Source: Marivita hallyeonensis (lineage in GTDB: Bacteria; Pseudomonadota; Alphaproteobacteria; Rhodobacterales; Rhodobacteraceae). Taken from it: a DNA stretch of 64,000 nucleotides. Position 1 is the first letter of the stretch. Every line of letters begins with the position of its first letter. The translations under genes and the position numbers were made by a program. Shown here one piece after another: positions 49,966 through 57,770 of this stretch. The stretch covers positions 558,001 through 622,000 of the forward strand of contig NZ_FQXC01000001.1 in assembly GCF_900129875.1 (NCBI RefSeq), in the 5' to 3' direction. The notes under the pieces were generated by a model. That model was not told where the DNA came from and searched no databases. It worked only from the letters and a program-made list of their open reading frames with translations.

Positions 49966-51936
49966 ATGGGAACCAAACTGATTTTGTGTGACTGCCTCGG
50001 CAGCCAATCCGTTGACGCCCCCCGCATCGCGGAAGCGTCGGGCCTTGAGGTGTCGCGCGTCCATACCAACCTCTGTGGTGCCGAAGCGGATGCAGCGGCC
50101 AAACTGATGGAAGACAGCGATGTGATCGTCGCGTGCGCCCAGGAAAGCGCGTTTTTCGAGATGTTGGCAGAAGAGATCGGCGTCGACGCACCCGCGTGCG
50201 TCGATATCCGTGACCGCGCCGGGTGGAGCGACGAAGGCGCGCAAGCTGCGCCAAAGATGGCGGCCCTCGCGGCTGAGGCTAAACTCCAAATCCCGATGCC
50301 GAAGGTCGTCGATGTGGTGAGCGAGGGCACCTGCCTTCTGGTTGGCACTGGCGATACGGTATTCGAGGCCGCAGCGAAGTTGTGCGGCACGCTTGCTGTC
50401 ACCGTCTTGCAGACCGATACCTCCGATGTCCCGGCTGACCGCCGGTTCGACGTGGTGCGTGGTGCCATCCGCAACCTTTCTGGCGCGTTGGGCGGCTTTA
50501 AGGTCCGGATCGACCGTTTCTCGATGCTGCAACCCGGTGGACGCGGGGCGTTCACTTTCAGCGACCCGAAAGACGGAGCCGTGTCGGAATGCGACATCGT
50601 GATCGACCTGACCGGCGATCAAGCGATGGTGCCCGCCCCACATAAACGCGAGGGCTATTTCCGCGCCGACCCGCGGCAGCCTATCATGGTGGCGGATGTC
50701 ATGGCCGAAGCGATGCAAATGGTCGGGACCTTCGAAAAACCGCTCTATATCGCGCTTGAACCGGCGATCTGTGCGCACAGCCGCGCGGAACAGGCGGGCT
50801 GTTCGAAATGCTTGAACATCTGCCCGACCGGCGCGATCACATCCGCCGGAGACCATGTCGCCATCGACCCGATGATCTGCGCCGGGTGCGGCGCTTGCGT
50901 GGCGCTGTGCCCCTCGGGCGCGATCACCTATGACGCGCCCCCGGTCTCTGCCGTGTTCCGTCGACTGGACGCGTTGGCAACGACATATCGCAAAGCGGGC
51001 GGCACGCATCCGCACCTGCTCGTACATGATGCAGAGCATGGCGGCGAGATGATCCGACTTGCCGCGCGCTTTGGCCGGGGTCTGCCCGCCGACGTGATCC
51101 CGTTCGAAACCGATACGCTGGCAGGCTTTGGTCATGCCGAGATGATGGCCGCGCTGGGATGCGGGTTCGCGTCCATCGATGTGCTTCTCGCGCCAAAGAC
51201 GGAACGGGACACACCGACCGTCGAAGCGGCGCTTGCGAACGCGCTCGCAGGCAAAGAGGCGGTCCGATTGTTGGACCTGATGGACCCGGACGCACTGTCC
51301 GATGCCTTGTTTGGCGCTGAACAAGCAAAGTCCATTGCCACACCCAACCTGCCCATCGGTACCCGGCGTCAAGTTGCGCGGGTCGCAGCGAAAGCCTTAA
51401 ACCCCGAGGCCGACATTCTGGCTTTGCCCGACGCCGCGCCCTATGGAGCCGTGCTCGTCAACACGGACGCTTGCACCTTGTGCCTGAGTTGCGTGTCGCT
51501 CTGCCCGTCAGGCGCGCTGGGGGACAACCCCGATCTGCCGCAATTGCTGTTCCAGGAGGACGCCTGCCTGCAATGCGGGCTTTGCGCCAACATCTGCCCC
51601 GAGGATGCCATTGCGCTGGAACCGCGCATGAACCTGACGGATGCAGCTTTGAGCCAGGTTGTGTTGAACGAAGAAGAACCGTTTGCGTGCATCGAATGCG
51701 GCGCGCTCTTTGGGGTGAAATCGACCATCGAAAAGATCACCGAAAAGCTCGCAGGCAAGCATTCCATGTTCGCCAATGAGAGTGCGGCGAAGATGATCCA
51801 GATGTGTGACAATTGCCGGATCTCTGCGCAGTACCATTCAGAGAACAATCCGTTTGCTATGGGAGAGCCCCGCAAACCGCGCACGACGGACGATTACCTG
51901 TCGGACACGCCCTATTCGAAACGTCGGGATCACTGA
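49966..51936 (+). CDS. Polyferredoxin-like 4Fe-4S protein of the formate dehydrogenase cluster
   Basis: A 656-residue cytoplasmic protein without signal peptide. An N-terminal region (1-260) begins LILCDCLGS and has scattered cysteines. Two clusters follow at about 279-320 (CSKCLNIC, CAGCGACVALC) and two more at about 500-551 (CTLCLSCVSLC, CLQCGLCANIC). A last CIEC/CDNC pair near 579 and 615 may bind zinc or iron. It is divergent from DUF3305 over 96 bp. An electron donor for cofactor insertion, or link from formate to the cytoplasm, is inferred. Confidence 0.8.
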   Translation: MGTKLILCDCLGSQSVDAPRIAEASGLEVSRVHTNLCGAEADAAAKLMEDSDVIVACAQESAFFEMLAEEIGVDAPACVDIRDRAGWSDEGAQAAPKMAALAAEAKLQIPMPKVVDVVSEGTCLLVGTGDTVFEAAAKLCGTLAVTVLQTDTSDVPADRRFDVVRGAIRNLSGALGGFKVRIDRFSMLQPGGRGAFTFSDPKDGAVSECDIVIDLTGDQAMVPAPHKREGYFRADPRQPIMVADVMAEAMQMVGTFEKPLYIALEPAICAHSRAEQAGCSKCLNICPTGAITSAGDHVAIDPMICAGCGACVALCPSGAITYDAPPVSAVFRRLDALATTYRKAGGTHPHLLVHDAEHGGEMIRLAARFGRGLPADVIPFETDTLAGFGHAEMMAALGCGFASIDVLLAPKTERDTPTVEAALANALAGKEAVRLLDLMDPDALSDALFGAEQAKSIATPNLPIGTRRQVARVAAKALNPEADILALPDAAPYGAVLVNTDACTLCLSCVSLCPSGALGDNPDLPQLLFQEDACLQCGLCANICPEDAIALEPRMNLTDAALSQVVLNEEEPFACIECGALFGVKSTIEKITEKLAGKHSMFANESAAKMIQMCDNCRISAQYHSENNPFAMGEPRKPRTTDDYLSDTPYSKRRDH

Positions 51937-51989
51937 GGGGACGCACAGAGTTCGGTTGCGGCATTGATCGTCGCCGGCGATAACAGCTT

Positions 51990-52496
51990 TTATCGAGTCA
52001 GCGGTTCCACGTTCGGGACATACCGTTCGAAAGCGGTCCGGAAAAACGCATTGCATTGCGTCAGCGAATAGGTGCCGTTTGAAGTCTCCACGTAGGGATT
52101 GAGCTCGACCGCAACCTCCACTTCTTCGCTGTCCCCGTCGCGCACACTCAGGATTTCTTGGAGAAGCGCAGCCTTTTCATCGATATAGGACGGATCGGCG
52201 TCCGGGCTCGTCCACGGCATGCGGAGAATAACGAGATCACATCCCGGCGCGCTGACCCCGGGGAGGCGGTCCGGCGGGATGTAGACTTCGAACATGCCGC
52301 CGTCCGAGAGCGTGTAGGCCAGATCATCATCCCGCGTATCAGGATTGGGTAGCAGATCACCGCGGGTCAGGCTGACCAGCACATGAAAGTATGCTACCCC
52401 GTTCGTGGTATTGATTCTGACGTCGGCACGCGCTTCGGGAATGCCTGACGTCCCGATCAGCAGTAGTGTCATAGACATTGCCAGATAGCCGCGCAT
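51990..52496 (-). CDS. Exported protein of unknown function
   Basis: A 168-residue protein with a signal peptide (ending near EARAD). The mature part contains a possible beta sandwich with VNPYV-like segments and two cysteines (GCDLVI, QCNAFF) that could bond. No family is recognised. It begins 9 bases after the stop of the phage-like gene and is convergent with the polyferredoxin gene. Confidence 0.6.
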   Translation of the reverse strand: MRGYLAMSMTLLLIGTSGIPEARADVRINTTNGVAYFHVLVSLTRGDLLPNPDTRDDDLAYTLSDGGMFEVYIPPDRLPGVSAPGCDLVILRMPWTSPDADPSYIDEKAALLQEILSVRDGDSEEVEVAVELNPYVETSNGTYSLTQCNAFFRTAFERYVPNVEPLTR

Positions 52497-52505
52497 CCTA
52501 AACCC

Positions 52506-53036
52506 CTAAACCGTGCAATCCGATCGGAAATATACCTTCGGGCCGCCATGCGCAGTCCAGTCATTCTGGTATTTGGTGGGCGTGCCTTTGCCCTTGGCCG
52601 TATTGTAGTGCTTTTTCCAATAGTTCGAATGTCCCACGATATCATCACTTTTCGGCAGAGGGTCGGGGCTGCGCAAATAGTGCACGCGCGCCATCCCGGC
52701 AGCATAGTTGTCGTTGAATTCAAGTTCGACATGCTTGTCTGCGTTCGGCAGGCTCATCAGTGCTTCGACACGTCCGCGAAGGTCATCCCGGTAGGCGAGG
52801 TAGTTGTTCCAGATATCGTCGTGCGTTGCCGGTTCCATTTGGAAGAAGCTGCGCGCCGGTCCACCGATTTGGCGACGGTGCTTTAGTCCCATACTCTCGT
52901 GCAGAGCTGTTCCCAGGAGCAGCTGCGTCGCGGACTTCGAGAAATTCTCCAGGTGACACAGCACAGGCTCGATCACGCGTGTCGTGAATATTTGTGGAGT
53001 GATGTTATCAATGCATTGCAGTTGAAGTTGGATCAT
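52506..53036 (-). CDS. Phage-type lysozyme-like or structural protein (stray gene)
   Basis: A 176-residue protein. The segment GTALHESMGLKHRRQIGG and then SFFQMEPATHDDIW strongly resembles proteins I recall from marine phages, thought to be peptidoglycan-hydrolysing or virion parts; the glutamate in HES and the FQMEP turn look like a lysozyme-type active site. The rest is KYFR-rich and ends with a cysteine. The GC content is visibly lower than next-door genes. No other phage genes surround it, so this is a remnant or a domesticated gene. Confidence 0.55.
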   Translation of the reverse strand: MIQLQLQCIDNITPQIFTTRVIEPVLCHLENFSKSATQLLLGTALHESMGLKHRRQIGGPARSFFQMEPATHDDIWNNYLAYRDDLRGRVEALMSLPNADKHVELEFNDNYAAGMARVHYLRSPDPLPKSDDIVGHSNYWKKHYNTAKGKGTPTKYQNDWTAHGGPKVYFRSDCTV

Positions 53037-53164
53037 CGTTCTGGTCTCGAATAAATTTGTCTGTGCAAGAAATATCTTCAGACATTACTCCGTAGCGCGT
53101 AAAAATTCAATGTTTTGCTTCGCTTCCCGCCCTTTTCCAAACCTGCCGATCAAAGACCTGAAGC

Positions 53165-53908
53165 TTATTCACTAAGTGCCCTCATGGACCGGCCCAGATC
53201 GGCTGGGGGAATGCCCTGCACAAACGCCATGATGTTCTCAAGATCGCCCAGCGTCATTTCCAGCGCATGGATCGGAGAGGGGCGCGACGGATCGAACGGG
53301 TCTGTCACGTCCGTAATCTGCGTGAAAGCGGGGTGCGGATTGAGAACGTAGAACGCCTGAAATCGGTTCTCCCAATCCGAGAGTGTTCGCAGCACCGCGA
53401 AAGAGGGCGTCGATCCGATGGAGTTCATCCGGTTCTTGTCGCTCACCACGTGGCAGCGCCCGCAATAAGACAGTGAGACTTTTTCCCCAAGCGCAGCATC
53501 GCCATCATAGGTGACAGCGACAACCACCTTCTTGACCTCGACCTCGGAGGTAAAAGGCGCGACTCCATCGACCTCGTAGCCATCGATGGTATTGCGCCCG
53601 ACGTCCGAGCGGAGCCACTCCGCAAACCGCTGCGCGTCCGCGTCGTTGCCCGCGTCGTACTTCCAGACCTGCTCCAGCCCTTCGAACGCAACGAGACCGT
53701 CCGTGCCGAAACGCGCATCCGCAGGGGCATCGGGCGCGACAAGCGTGATGCGCGTCTGCGTCTTCAGAGAAAAGCGCGGCAGGATGTGTTTCAACAACCC
53801 GCTTTCGATCAAGGCGTCCGGCGCCGAAAGCGTGAACTGCTTGTCCTGAGCAAAGGCAGGGGCGCCGAGTGCCAGTATCAGAGCTGCGGCGTATCCAGCT
53901 TGTCTCAT
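53165..53908 (-). CDS. Cytochrome c with a truncated periplasmic-binding-protein-like N-terminus
   Basis: A 247-residue exported protein. The signal peptide ends near APAFAQ. Residues 22-60 (SAPDALIESGLLKHILPRF) look like the first strand and helix of TupA/ModA-type tungstate or molybdate binding proteins, and 85-120 (RFAEWLRSDVGRNTIDGYEVDG) like their last helix; the middle is missing. A cytochrome c follows, with CGRCH at 149-153 and a possible Met218 ligand. It is divergent from the DUF6494 operon. A role near Mo/W metabolism or formate electron flow is inferred. Confidence 0.75.
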   Translation of the reverse strand: MRQAGYAAALILALGAPAFAQDKQFTLSAPDALIESGLLKHILPRFSLKTQTRITLVAPDAPADARFGTDGLVAFEGLEQVWKYDAGNDADAQRFAEWLRSDVGRNTIDGYEVDGVAPFTSEVEVKKVVVAVTYDGDAALGEKVSLSYCGRCHVVSDKNRMNSIGSTPSFAVLRTLSDWENRFQAFYVLNPHPAFTQITDVTDPFDPSRPSPIHALEMTLGDLENIMAFVQGIPPADLGRSMRALSE

Positions 53909-54024
53909 GGTTCCGTCCTTCCGGCCGCCCTCGCCGCTTGAAAGCCTAGGGGGCGTGGCGTAGACAGGTCAACAGTCCGATAAACTGTATCTCAGACTCA
54001 CATTTGTCCTCGGGGAGGGAGCCA

Positions 54025-54216
54025 ATGAGCGACGATTTCAATATGTCCATGCGCAAGTTTCTGAAGCAGGTTGGGGTCACTTCCCAACAGGCCATCGAAG
54101 AGGCGATGCGCGATGCCGATTCCACCGGCAAGGACTTCGAGGCAAAAGTGGTGCTGACCATTGACGGGTTGGACCTCGAACATGTCGTGACGGGCACCAT
54201 CAAAGGACAAGACTGA
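54025..54216 (+). CDS. DUF6494 family small protein
   Basis: A 63-residue cytoplasmic protein with NMSMRKFLKQVGVTSQQ and a C-terminal beta pair (KVVLTIDGLDLEHVV). GGGGAGGGA lies 5-10 bases before the ATG. It is the first gene of an operon with Mrp, a ligase-like protein and DUF6505; the next gene starts 1 base after its stop. The family assignment is from memory of its sequence. Confidence 0.75.
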   Translation: MSDDFNMSMRKFLKQVGVTSQQAIEEAMRDADSTGKDFEAKVVLTIDGLDLEHVVTGTIKGQD

Positions 54217-54217
54217 C

Positions 54218-55282
54218 GTGGCACTGACACGCGATGCGGTTCTTACCGCTCTCAAGGCGATCAAGGATCCCGCCTCGGGACAAGATATTGTTGCGGCGGG
54301 CATCGTCCGGGCGTTGAACGTCGATGGCGATGCGGTCCGCTTCGTGGTCGAGGTCGCCGGTGACCAATCGCAGGCCTATATGCCCGTGCGGCAAGCTGCG
54401 GAAGACGCCGTGAAAGCGCTTGGCGCCAGCTCTGTCTCGGCGGTGATGACCGCGCATTCCGCGCCCAAGCCGCCGCCCGATCTGAAAGGCGGCGCAAAGC
54501 CAAAACCGGCTGGGCCGGAGAAGATCCCGGGTGTCGACCGAGTGATCGCCATCGCGTCGGGCAAGGGCGGTGTCGGGAAATCCACGGTTTCCGCCAACCT
54601 TGCCTGTGCGCTTGCAGCCGAAGGGCGCAAAGTTGGTTTGCTGGATGCGGATGTCTACGGCCCGTCGCAGCCCAGGATGCTGGGCGTGTCCGGTCGCCCG
54701 GCCAGCCCCGACGGCAAGACGATCTTGCCGATGCGAAACTTCGGCGTGACGATGATGTCCATGGGCCTCATGGTCAACGAAGGGCAGGCGGTTGTCTGGC
54801 GCGGTCCGATGCTGATGGGGGCCTTGCAGCAGATGATGATGCAGGTGCAGTGGGGCGCGCTTGACGTTCTGCTCGTGGACCTGCCGCCCGGCACCGGTGA
54901 CGTGCAGATGACACTTTCGCAAAAGACAAACGTGGACGGCGCAATCGTGGTCTCAACCCCACAGGACGTGGCTCTGATCGACGCCCGCAAGGGGATCGAT
55001 ATGTTCAACCAGATGCAGGTGCCCATCGTGGGCCTGATCGAGAACATGTCGACGCATATCTGTTCGAACTGCGGGCACGAAGAGCATATCTTCGGTCATG
55101 GTGGCGTGGCGGCGGAGGCGGAGAAGATGGGTGTGCCGCTTCTGGCCGAAATCCCGCTTCACCTCGATATCCGCAAAGCCGCAGATGGCGGTGCCCCGAT
55201 CGTCGTGTCACAGCCCGACAGCCCGCAAGCCGGCGCGTTCCGCGATCTGGCGCGCAAGCTGATCGAGGTGGGGAAGGCATGA
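54218..55282 (+). CDS. mrp: Mrp/NBP35-type Fe-S carrier ATPase
   Basis: A 354-residue P-loop protein that assembles and delivers 4Fe-4S clusters (ApbC/Mrp). An N-terminal DUF59-like domain (1-75) lies before the Walker motif GKGGVGKST (Lys121). The deviant Walker A, LLDADVYGPSQPR, and the CxxC site HICSNCGHEE that holds the cluster are intact. Start is GTG. The stop overlaps the ligase-like gene by ATGA. Here it may service the Fe-S rich proteins of the formate dehydrogenase cluster; it could also be general. Confidence 0.93.
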   Translation: MALTRDAVLTALKAIKDPASGQDIVAAGIVRALNVDGDAVRFVVEVAGDQSQAYMPVRQAAEDAVKALGASSVSAVMTAHSAPKPPPDLKGGAKPKPAGPEKIPGVDRVIAIASGKGGVGKSTVSANLACALAAEGRKVGLLDADVYGPSQPRMLGVSGRPASPDGKTILPMRNFGVTMMSMGLMVNEGQAVVWRGPMLMGALQQMMMQVQWGALDVLLVDLPPGTGDVQMTLSQKTNVDGAIVVSTPQDVALIDARKGIDMFNQMQVPIVGLIENMSTHICSNCGHEEHIFGHGGVAAEAEKMGVPLLAEIPLHLDIRKAADGGAPIVVSQPDSPQAGAFRDLARKLIEVGKA

Positions 55283-55986
55283 GTCACGGCCCGAGTTTCC
55301 CGCCGCTGATGCAAGGCATCAACGCGGCGGGGGCTGATCCGTTTGAAGCGGCCTGCGAAGCGGCGTCAAACGACTGCGACGCCGGATCGATACTGTACGA
55401 CATCACCCCCGACCGCCTTCGGGCCGCGATCGTTCTCGCACCCGAGGTCCCGCTGGCCAAAGCCGCCGCCATGTTGCCGCTCACCGCCGTTGCCGTGCAA
55501 AACGCCCTGGGCGCGCTTGGCCCTGCGGAACTTCCGGTACATCTGGAATGGTCCGGCCCGATCCGTGTGAACGGCGCTCGCTGCGGTGCCGTCAAGGCGG
55601 CCGCGTCCGGCGCTGACCTCACCCAGCCACCGGCGTGGATGGTCACCGGTTTTACGCTGACGTTTGCGCGGCCACAGGCGGAAGGCGGTGCCACGCCGGA
55701 TGAAACCGATCTCATGAGCGAGGGGTGCGGCGGGCTGTCGCCCACGCAATTCCTCGAAAGCTGGTCGCGCCATCTCCTGAATTGGATCAATCGGTGGGAA
55801 GATGACGGGATGGCGCCGCTGCACCGTGAATTTGCCGGACTGGCTTACGGTTTGGGAGAAGATATCGAGGTGCTTGGCCGCTCCGGGCACTTCCTTGGTC
55901 TTGATGAAGACCTCGGCCTCTTGCTTCGCTCGGGCGGCCAGACCACAGTAATCCCCGTGACAGACCTTCTGGAGACCCGGACATGA
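55279..55986 (+). CDS. Biotin/lipoate ligase-like protein (BPL_LplA_LipB_2 family)
   Basis: A 235-residue protein of the BPL/LplA/LipB superfamily. The repeated alanine-leucine region (LAPEVPLAKAAAMLPLTAVAV, then LHLEW, IRVNGARCGAV) matches the group named biotin/lipoate--protein ligase family in annotations. The lysine in the KxxG motif of true ligases is not visible at the ARCG position, so activity is doubtful or different. The stop overlaps the DUF6505 start. Its physiological partner is unknown. Confidence 0.75.
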   Translation: MSHGPSFPPLMQGINAAGADPFEAACEAASNDCDAGSILYDITPDRLRAAIVLAPEVPLAKAAAMLPLTAVAVQNALGALGPAELPVHLEWSGPIRVNGARCGAVKAAASGADLTQPPAWMVTGFTLTFARPQAEGGATPDETDLMSEGCGGLSPTQFLESWSRHLLNWINRWEDDGMAPLHREFAGLAYGLGEDIEVLGRSGHFLGLDEDLGLLLRSGGQTTVIPVTDLLETRT

Positions 55987-56462
55987 ACCTCGCCCGTGCC
56001 ATCCATTTTGACGAAAGCGACCAGCGCGTCTTCCACTCTCCGGCGCGGACGGGGGAGTGGTGCATCTCCGGGGGGTTCGAATTTTCGAACTGGTCAGAGG
56101 CCGATTTGACCGGAAAGGCAAAGCAGGCCTTCTCGAACGGATGGCTTGGCGCGGAAACCTTTGGTCGCGTGAGTTTCGTTGCGGTGACGCAGATCGAACC
56201 CGCGGAACACGACGCACTCGTGCTCGGACTGGCGCAGCACTTTGTCGATCTCTACGGCGCACCGTCCGTTGAAGCCGCCAGAGGTGTCGCCGCAGAGGAA
56301 ATCGCCCACATGGCAGAGCTGTGTGACGAACACGCGCCGAACACGCTCTTGACCGTCAGCCGCGAGTTGACCGAAGCGGGCGTCAAGGAAAGCTTCCGCG
56401 TGATCGAGGCGCAGGAGGCAGAACTGACGATGCTGGCGGTGCACGGGTCGCTCGACGAGTGA
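55983..56462 (+). CDS. DUF6505 family protein
   Basis: A 159-residue protein beginning NLARAIHFDESDQRVF and containing GEWCISGGFEF. The later part is helical and contains EEIAHMAELCDEH. No enzyme motif is visible. The gene is last in the DUF6494-mrp-ligase operon, with overlapping start, and a hairpin is placed over its stop. The constant association of these four suggests one pathway, not yet described as far as I know. Confidence 0.75.
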   Translation: MNLARAIHFDESDQRVFHSPARTGEWCISGGFEFSNWSEADLTGKAKQAFSNGWLGAETFGRVSFVAVTQIEPAEHDALVLGLAQHFVDLYGAPSVEAARGVAAEEIAHMAELCDEHAPNTLLTVSRELTEAGVKESFRVIEAQEAELTMLAVHGSLDE

Positions 56463-56527
56463 AGCGTCTTGGAAGACGCTTGGCCCGCGTTTTCCAAAGC
56501 GCGGATCAAGGCTCTTTGAAGAGCCTT
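56462..56527. terminator. Two strong hairpins between DUF6505 and the VWA gene
   Basis: AAGCGTCTT-GG-AAGACGCTT (56462-56481) overlaps the DUF6505 stop; AAGGCTCTT-TG-AAGAGCCTT (56508-56527) overlaps the end of the convergent gene. Each has 9-bp perfect arms. Their place between convergent genes suggests transcription termination, although T-tracts are short. Confidence 0.6.
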
Positions 56528-57228
56528 TCAGCAGCACTTGCCACCGTCTTTTCCGGCATCTGACCGGAAATCTCCAAAATCAGCTTTCGCTTCACGGCTT
56601 CGGCAAAGGACGCTCGGTCTTCTGCCGTCACCACGAATGCTCCCAGACCGCCGATGATCTGCGCTTCGTACTGCGCTTCCAGCCCGCCCTGCGCGCGGCC
56701 GGGGTCGTCGGGGCGCAGGATCGGCAGCGCGTTGATCGTCACACCTGCTGCGACCACCGTCGCGCGGGCTTCTGCGATGGACGGTCCCGAATAGTTGCGC
56801 ACGCTGTCGCCCGAGAAATCGATCACCCGCCGCCAGCCGTCGAAGGCGTTTGTCTCCATCAGTCGTAACCCTTCCAGCAGTGCTGCGCCGATGGCGTTAC
56901 GCCCGTAGGCCTGACGCGGTTTTTCAAGCAGTTCCAGCGCGAAGGCCGCCGCTGACTCCGGCCCGTCGATCCGTGTCCAATCCGCCACCACTGCCTGGTT
57001 CGCAGCCCATTCCACGTAGGTCACGGCAATCGATCCGTAGGCCGTATTGGCGATGGCGGACAGCACCTCGGGATCGGTGATCGCGGCCGCATAGCCCTGC
57101 CGCTGAAAGTCGATCTCGCGCTGGTCGATGGAGCCCGATGCATCGGCCAGAAGCACAAGCTCGAGGTCGGTGTCCTGCGCCCACGCAGGCGTGATCATTA
57201 AGATCAGCACAATCGCGAAGATACGCAT
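56506..57228 (-). CDS. DUF1194 family exported VWA-like protein
   Basis: A 240-residue protein with signal peptide (ending TPAWAQ). It has a von Willebrand A fold with the MIDAS-type motif LADASGSID near the start, then IDFSGDSVRNY and a threonine-containing loop. This is the DUF1194 pattern. The start is ATG 57228. It is divergent from the cytochrome c gene, sharing a 134-bp control region with an inverted repeat and an FNR box. Function unknown; metal-dependent protein binding likely. Confidence 0.82.
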   Translation of the reverse strand: MRIFAIVLILMITPAWAQDTDLELVLLADASGSIDQREIDFQRQGYAAAITDPEVLSAIANTAYGSIAVTYVEWAANQAVVADWTRIDGPESAAAFALELLEKPRQAYGRNAIGAALLEGLRLMETNAFDGWRRVIDFSGDSVRNYSGPSIAEARATVVAAGVTINALPILRPDDPGRAQGGLEAQYEAQIIGGLGAFVVTAEDRASFAEAVKRKLILEISGQMPEKTVASAAERLFKEP

Positions 57229-57250
57229 GGTCCGACTCCCACTCTTTCCT

Positions 57251-57265
57251 CTACAGTAGCTGTAG
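57251..57265. promoter_or_regulatory. Inverted repeat CTACAG-TAG-CTGTAG in the divergent control region
   Basis: A perfect 6-bp-arm inverted repeat 23 bases upstream of the VWA gene start and 21 bases from the FNR box. It may be an operator for a second regulator acting on one or both genes; the regulator is not identifiable. Confidence 0.4.
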
Positions 57266-57285
57266 ATTGCCGAGCGACAAATCGC

Positions 57286-57327
57286 TTGATCCCGATCAAC
57301 GTCGCGCGGTCCCGGAATTCCTAGACT
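57286..57327 (+). promoter_or_regulatory. FNR/FnrL-box class II promoter of the cytochrome c gene
   Basis: TTGAT-CCCG-ATCAA (57286-57299) is a perfect match to the FNR consensus. A -10 like TAGACT at 57322-57327 puts the expected start of transcription near 57334, so the box centre is at about -41.5, the normal class II position. This predicts anaerobic or microaerobic activation of the downstream gene. Confidence 0.8.
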
Positions 57328-57362
57328 TGCCTCAGTTTCAGTCAAATGGATGGAGATCTCGA

Positions 57363-57767
57363 ATGCGACTGTCCCATGCCTGCCTCGCCGCGCTTTGCCT
57401 TTGCGCCTCTGCCGTGTCCGCGCAGGACGCCGATCAAGGCCGTGCGCTGTTCCAAAGCCACTGCGCCAATTGCCATGGCGCGGATGCCGACGGCAACGGT
57501 CCACTGGCGGCCGCACTGCTCTTGCAGCCCACCAATCTGACGACGCTGGCAGCAGGGAACGAAGGTCAGTTCCCGTTGGAGCGCGTTCTGAGACGGATCG
57601 ACGGCACTGATCCCCTGGTCAGTCACGGCTCACCGATGCCGGTCTACGGCCCCTATTTCGAAGGAGTCGCCAACACACCGATGAAACTGCCAAGCGGCCA
57701 GCCGGTTCTCGCGCCGGAGCCTATGGCGGATCTGGTCGGGTATCTGATGTCGATCCAGGTCAAGTAA
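57363..57767 (+). CDS. Small exported class I cytochrome c
   Basis: A 134-residue protein with a Sec signal (ending SAVSAQ). The heme site is CANCHGADA, with the methionine ligand probably in HGSPMPVYG. Such cytochromes are electron carriers in respiration or photosynthesis. It is likely induced when oxygen is low by the FNR box upstream. The stop lies 3 bases from the convergent pepT stop. Start is ATG 57363. Confidence 0.9.
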   Translation: MRLSHACLAALCLCASAVSAQDADQGRALFQSHCANCHGADADGNGPLAAALLLQPTNLTTLAAGNEGQFPLERVLRRIDGTDPLVSHGSPMPVYGPYFEGVANTPMKLPSGQPVLAPEPMADLVGYLMSIQVK

Positions 57768-57770
57768 CGC

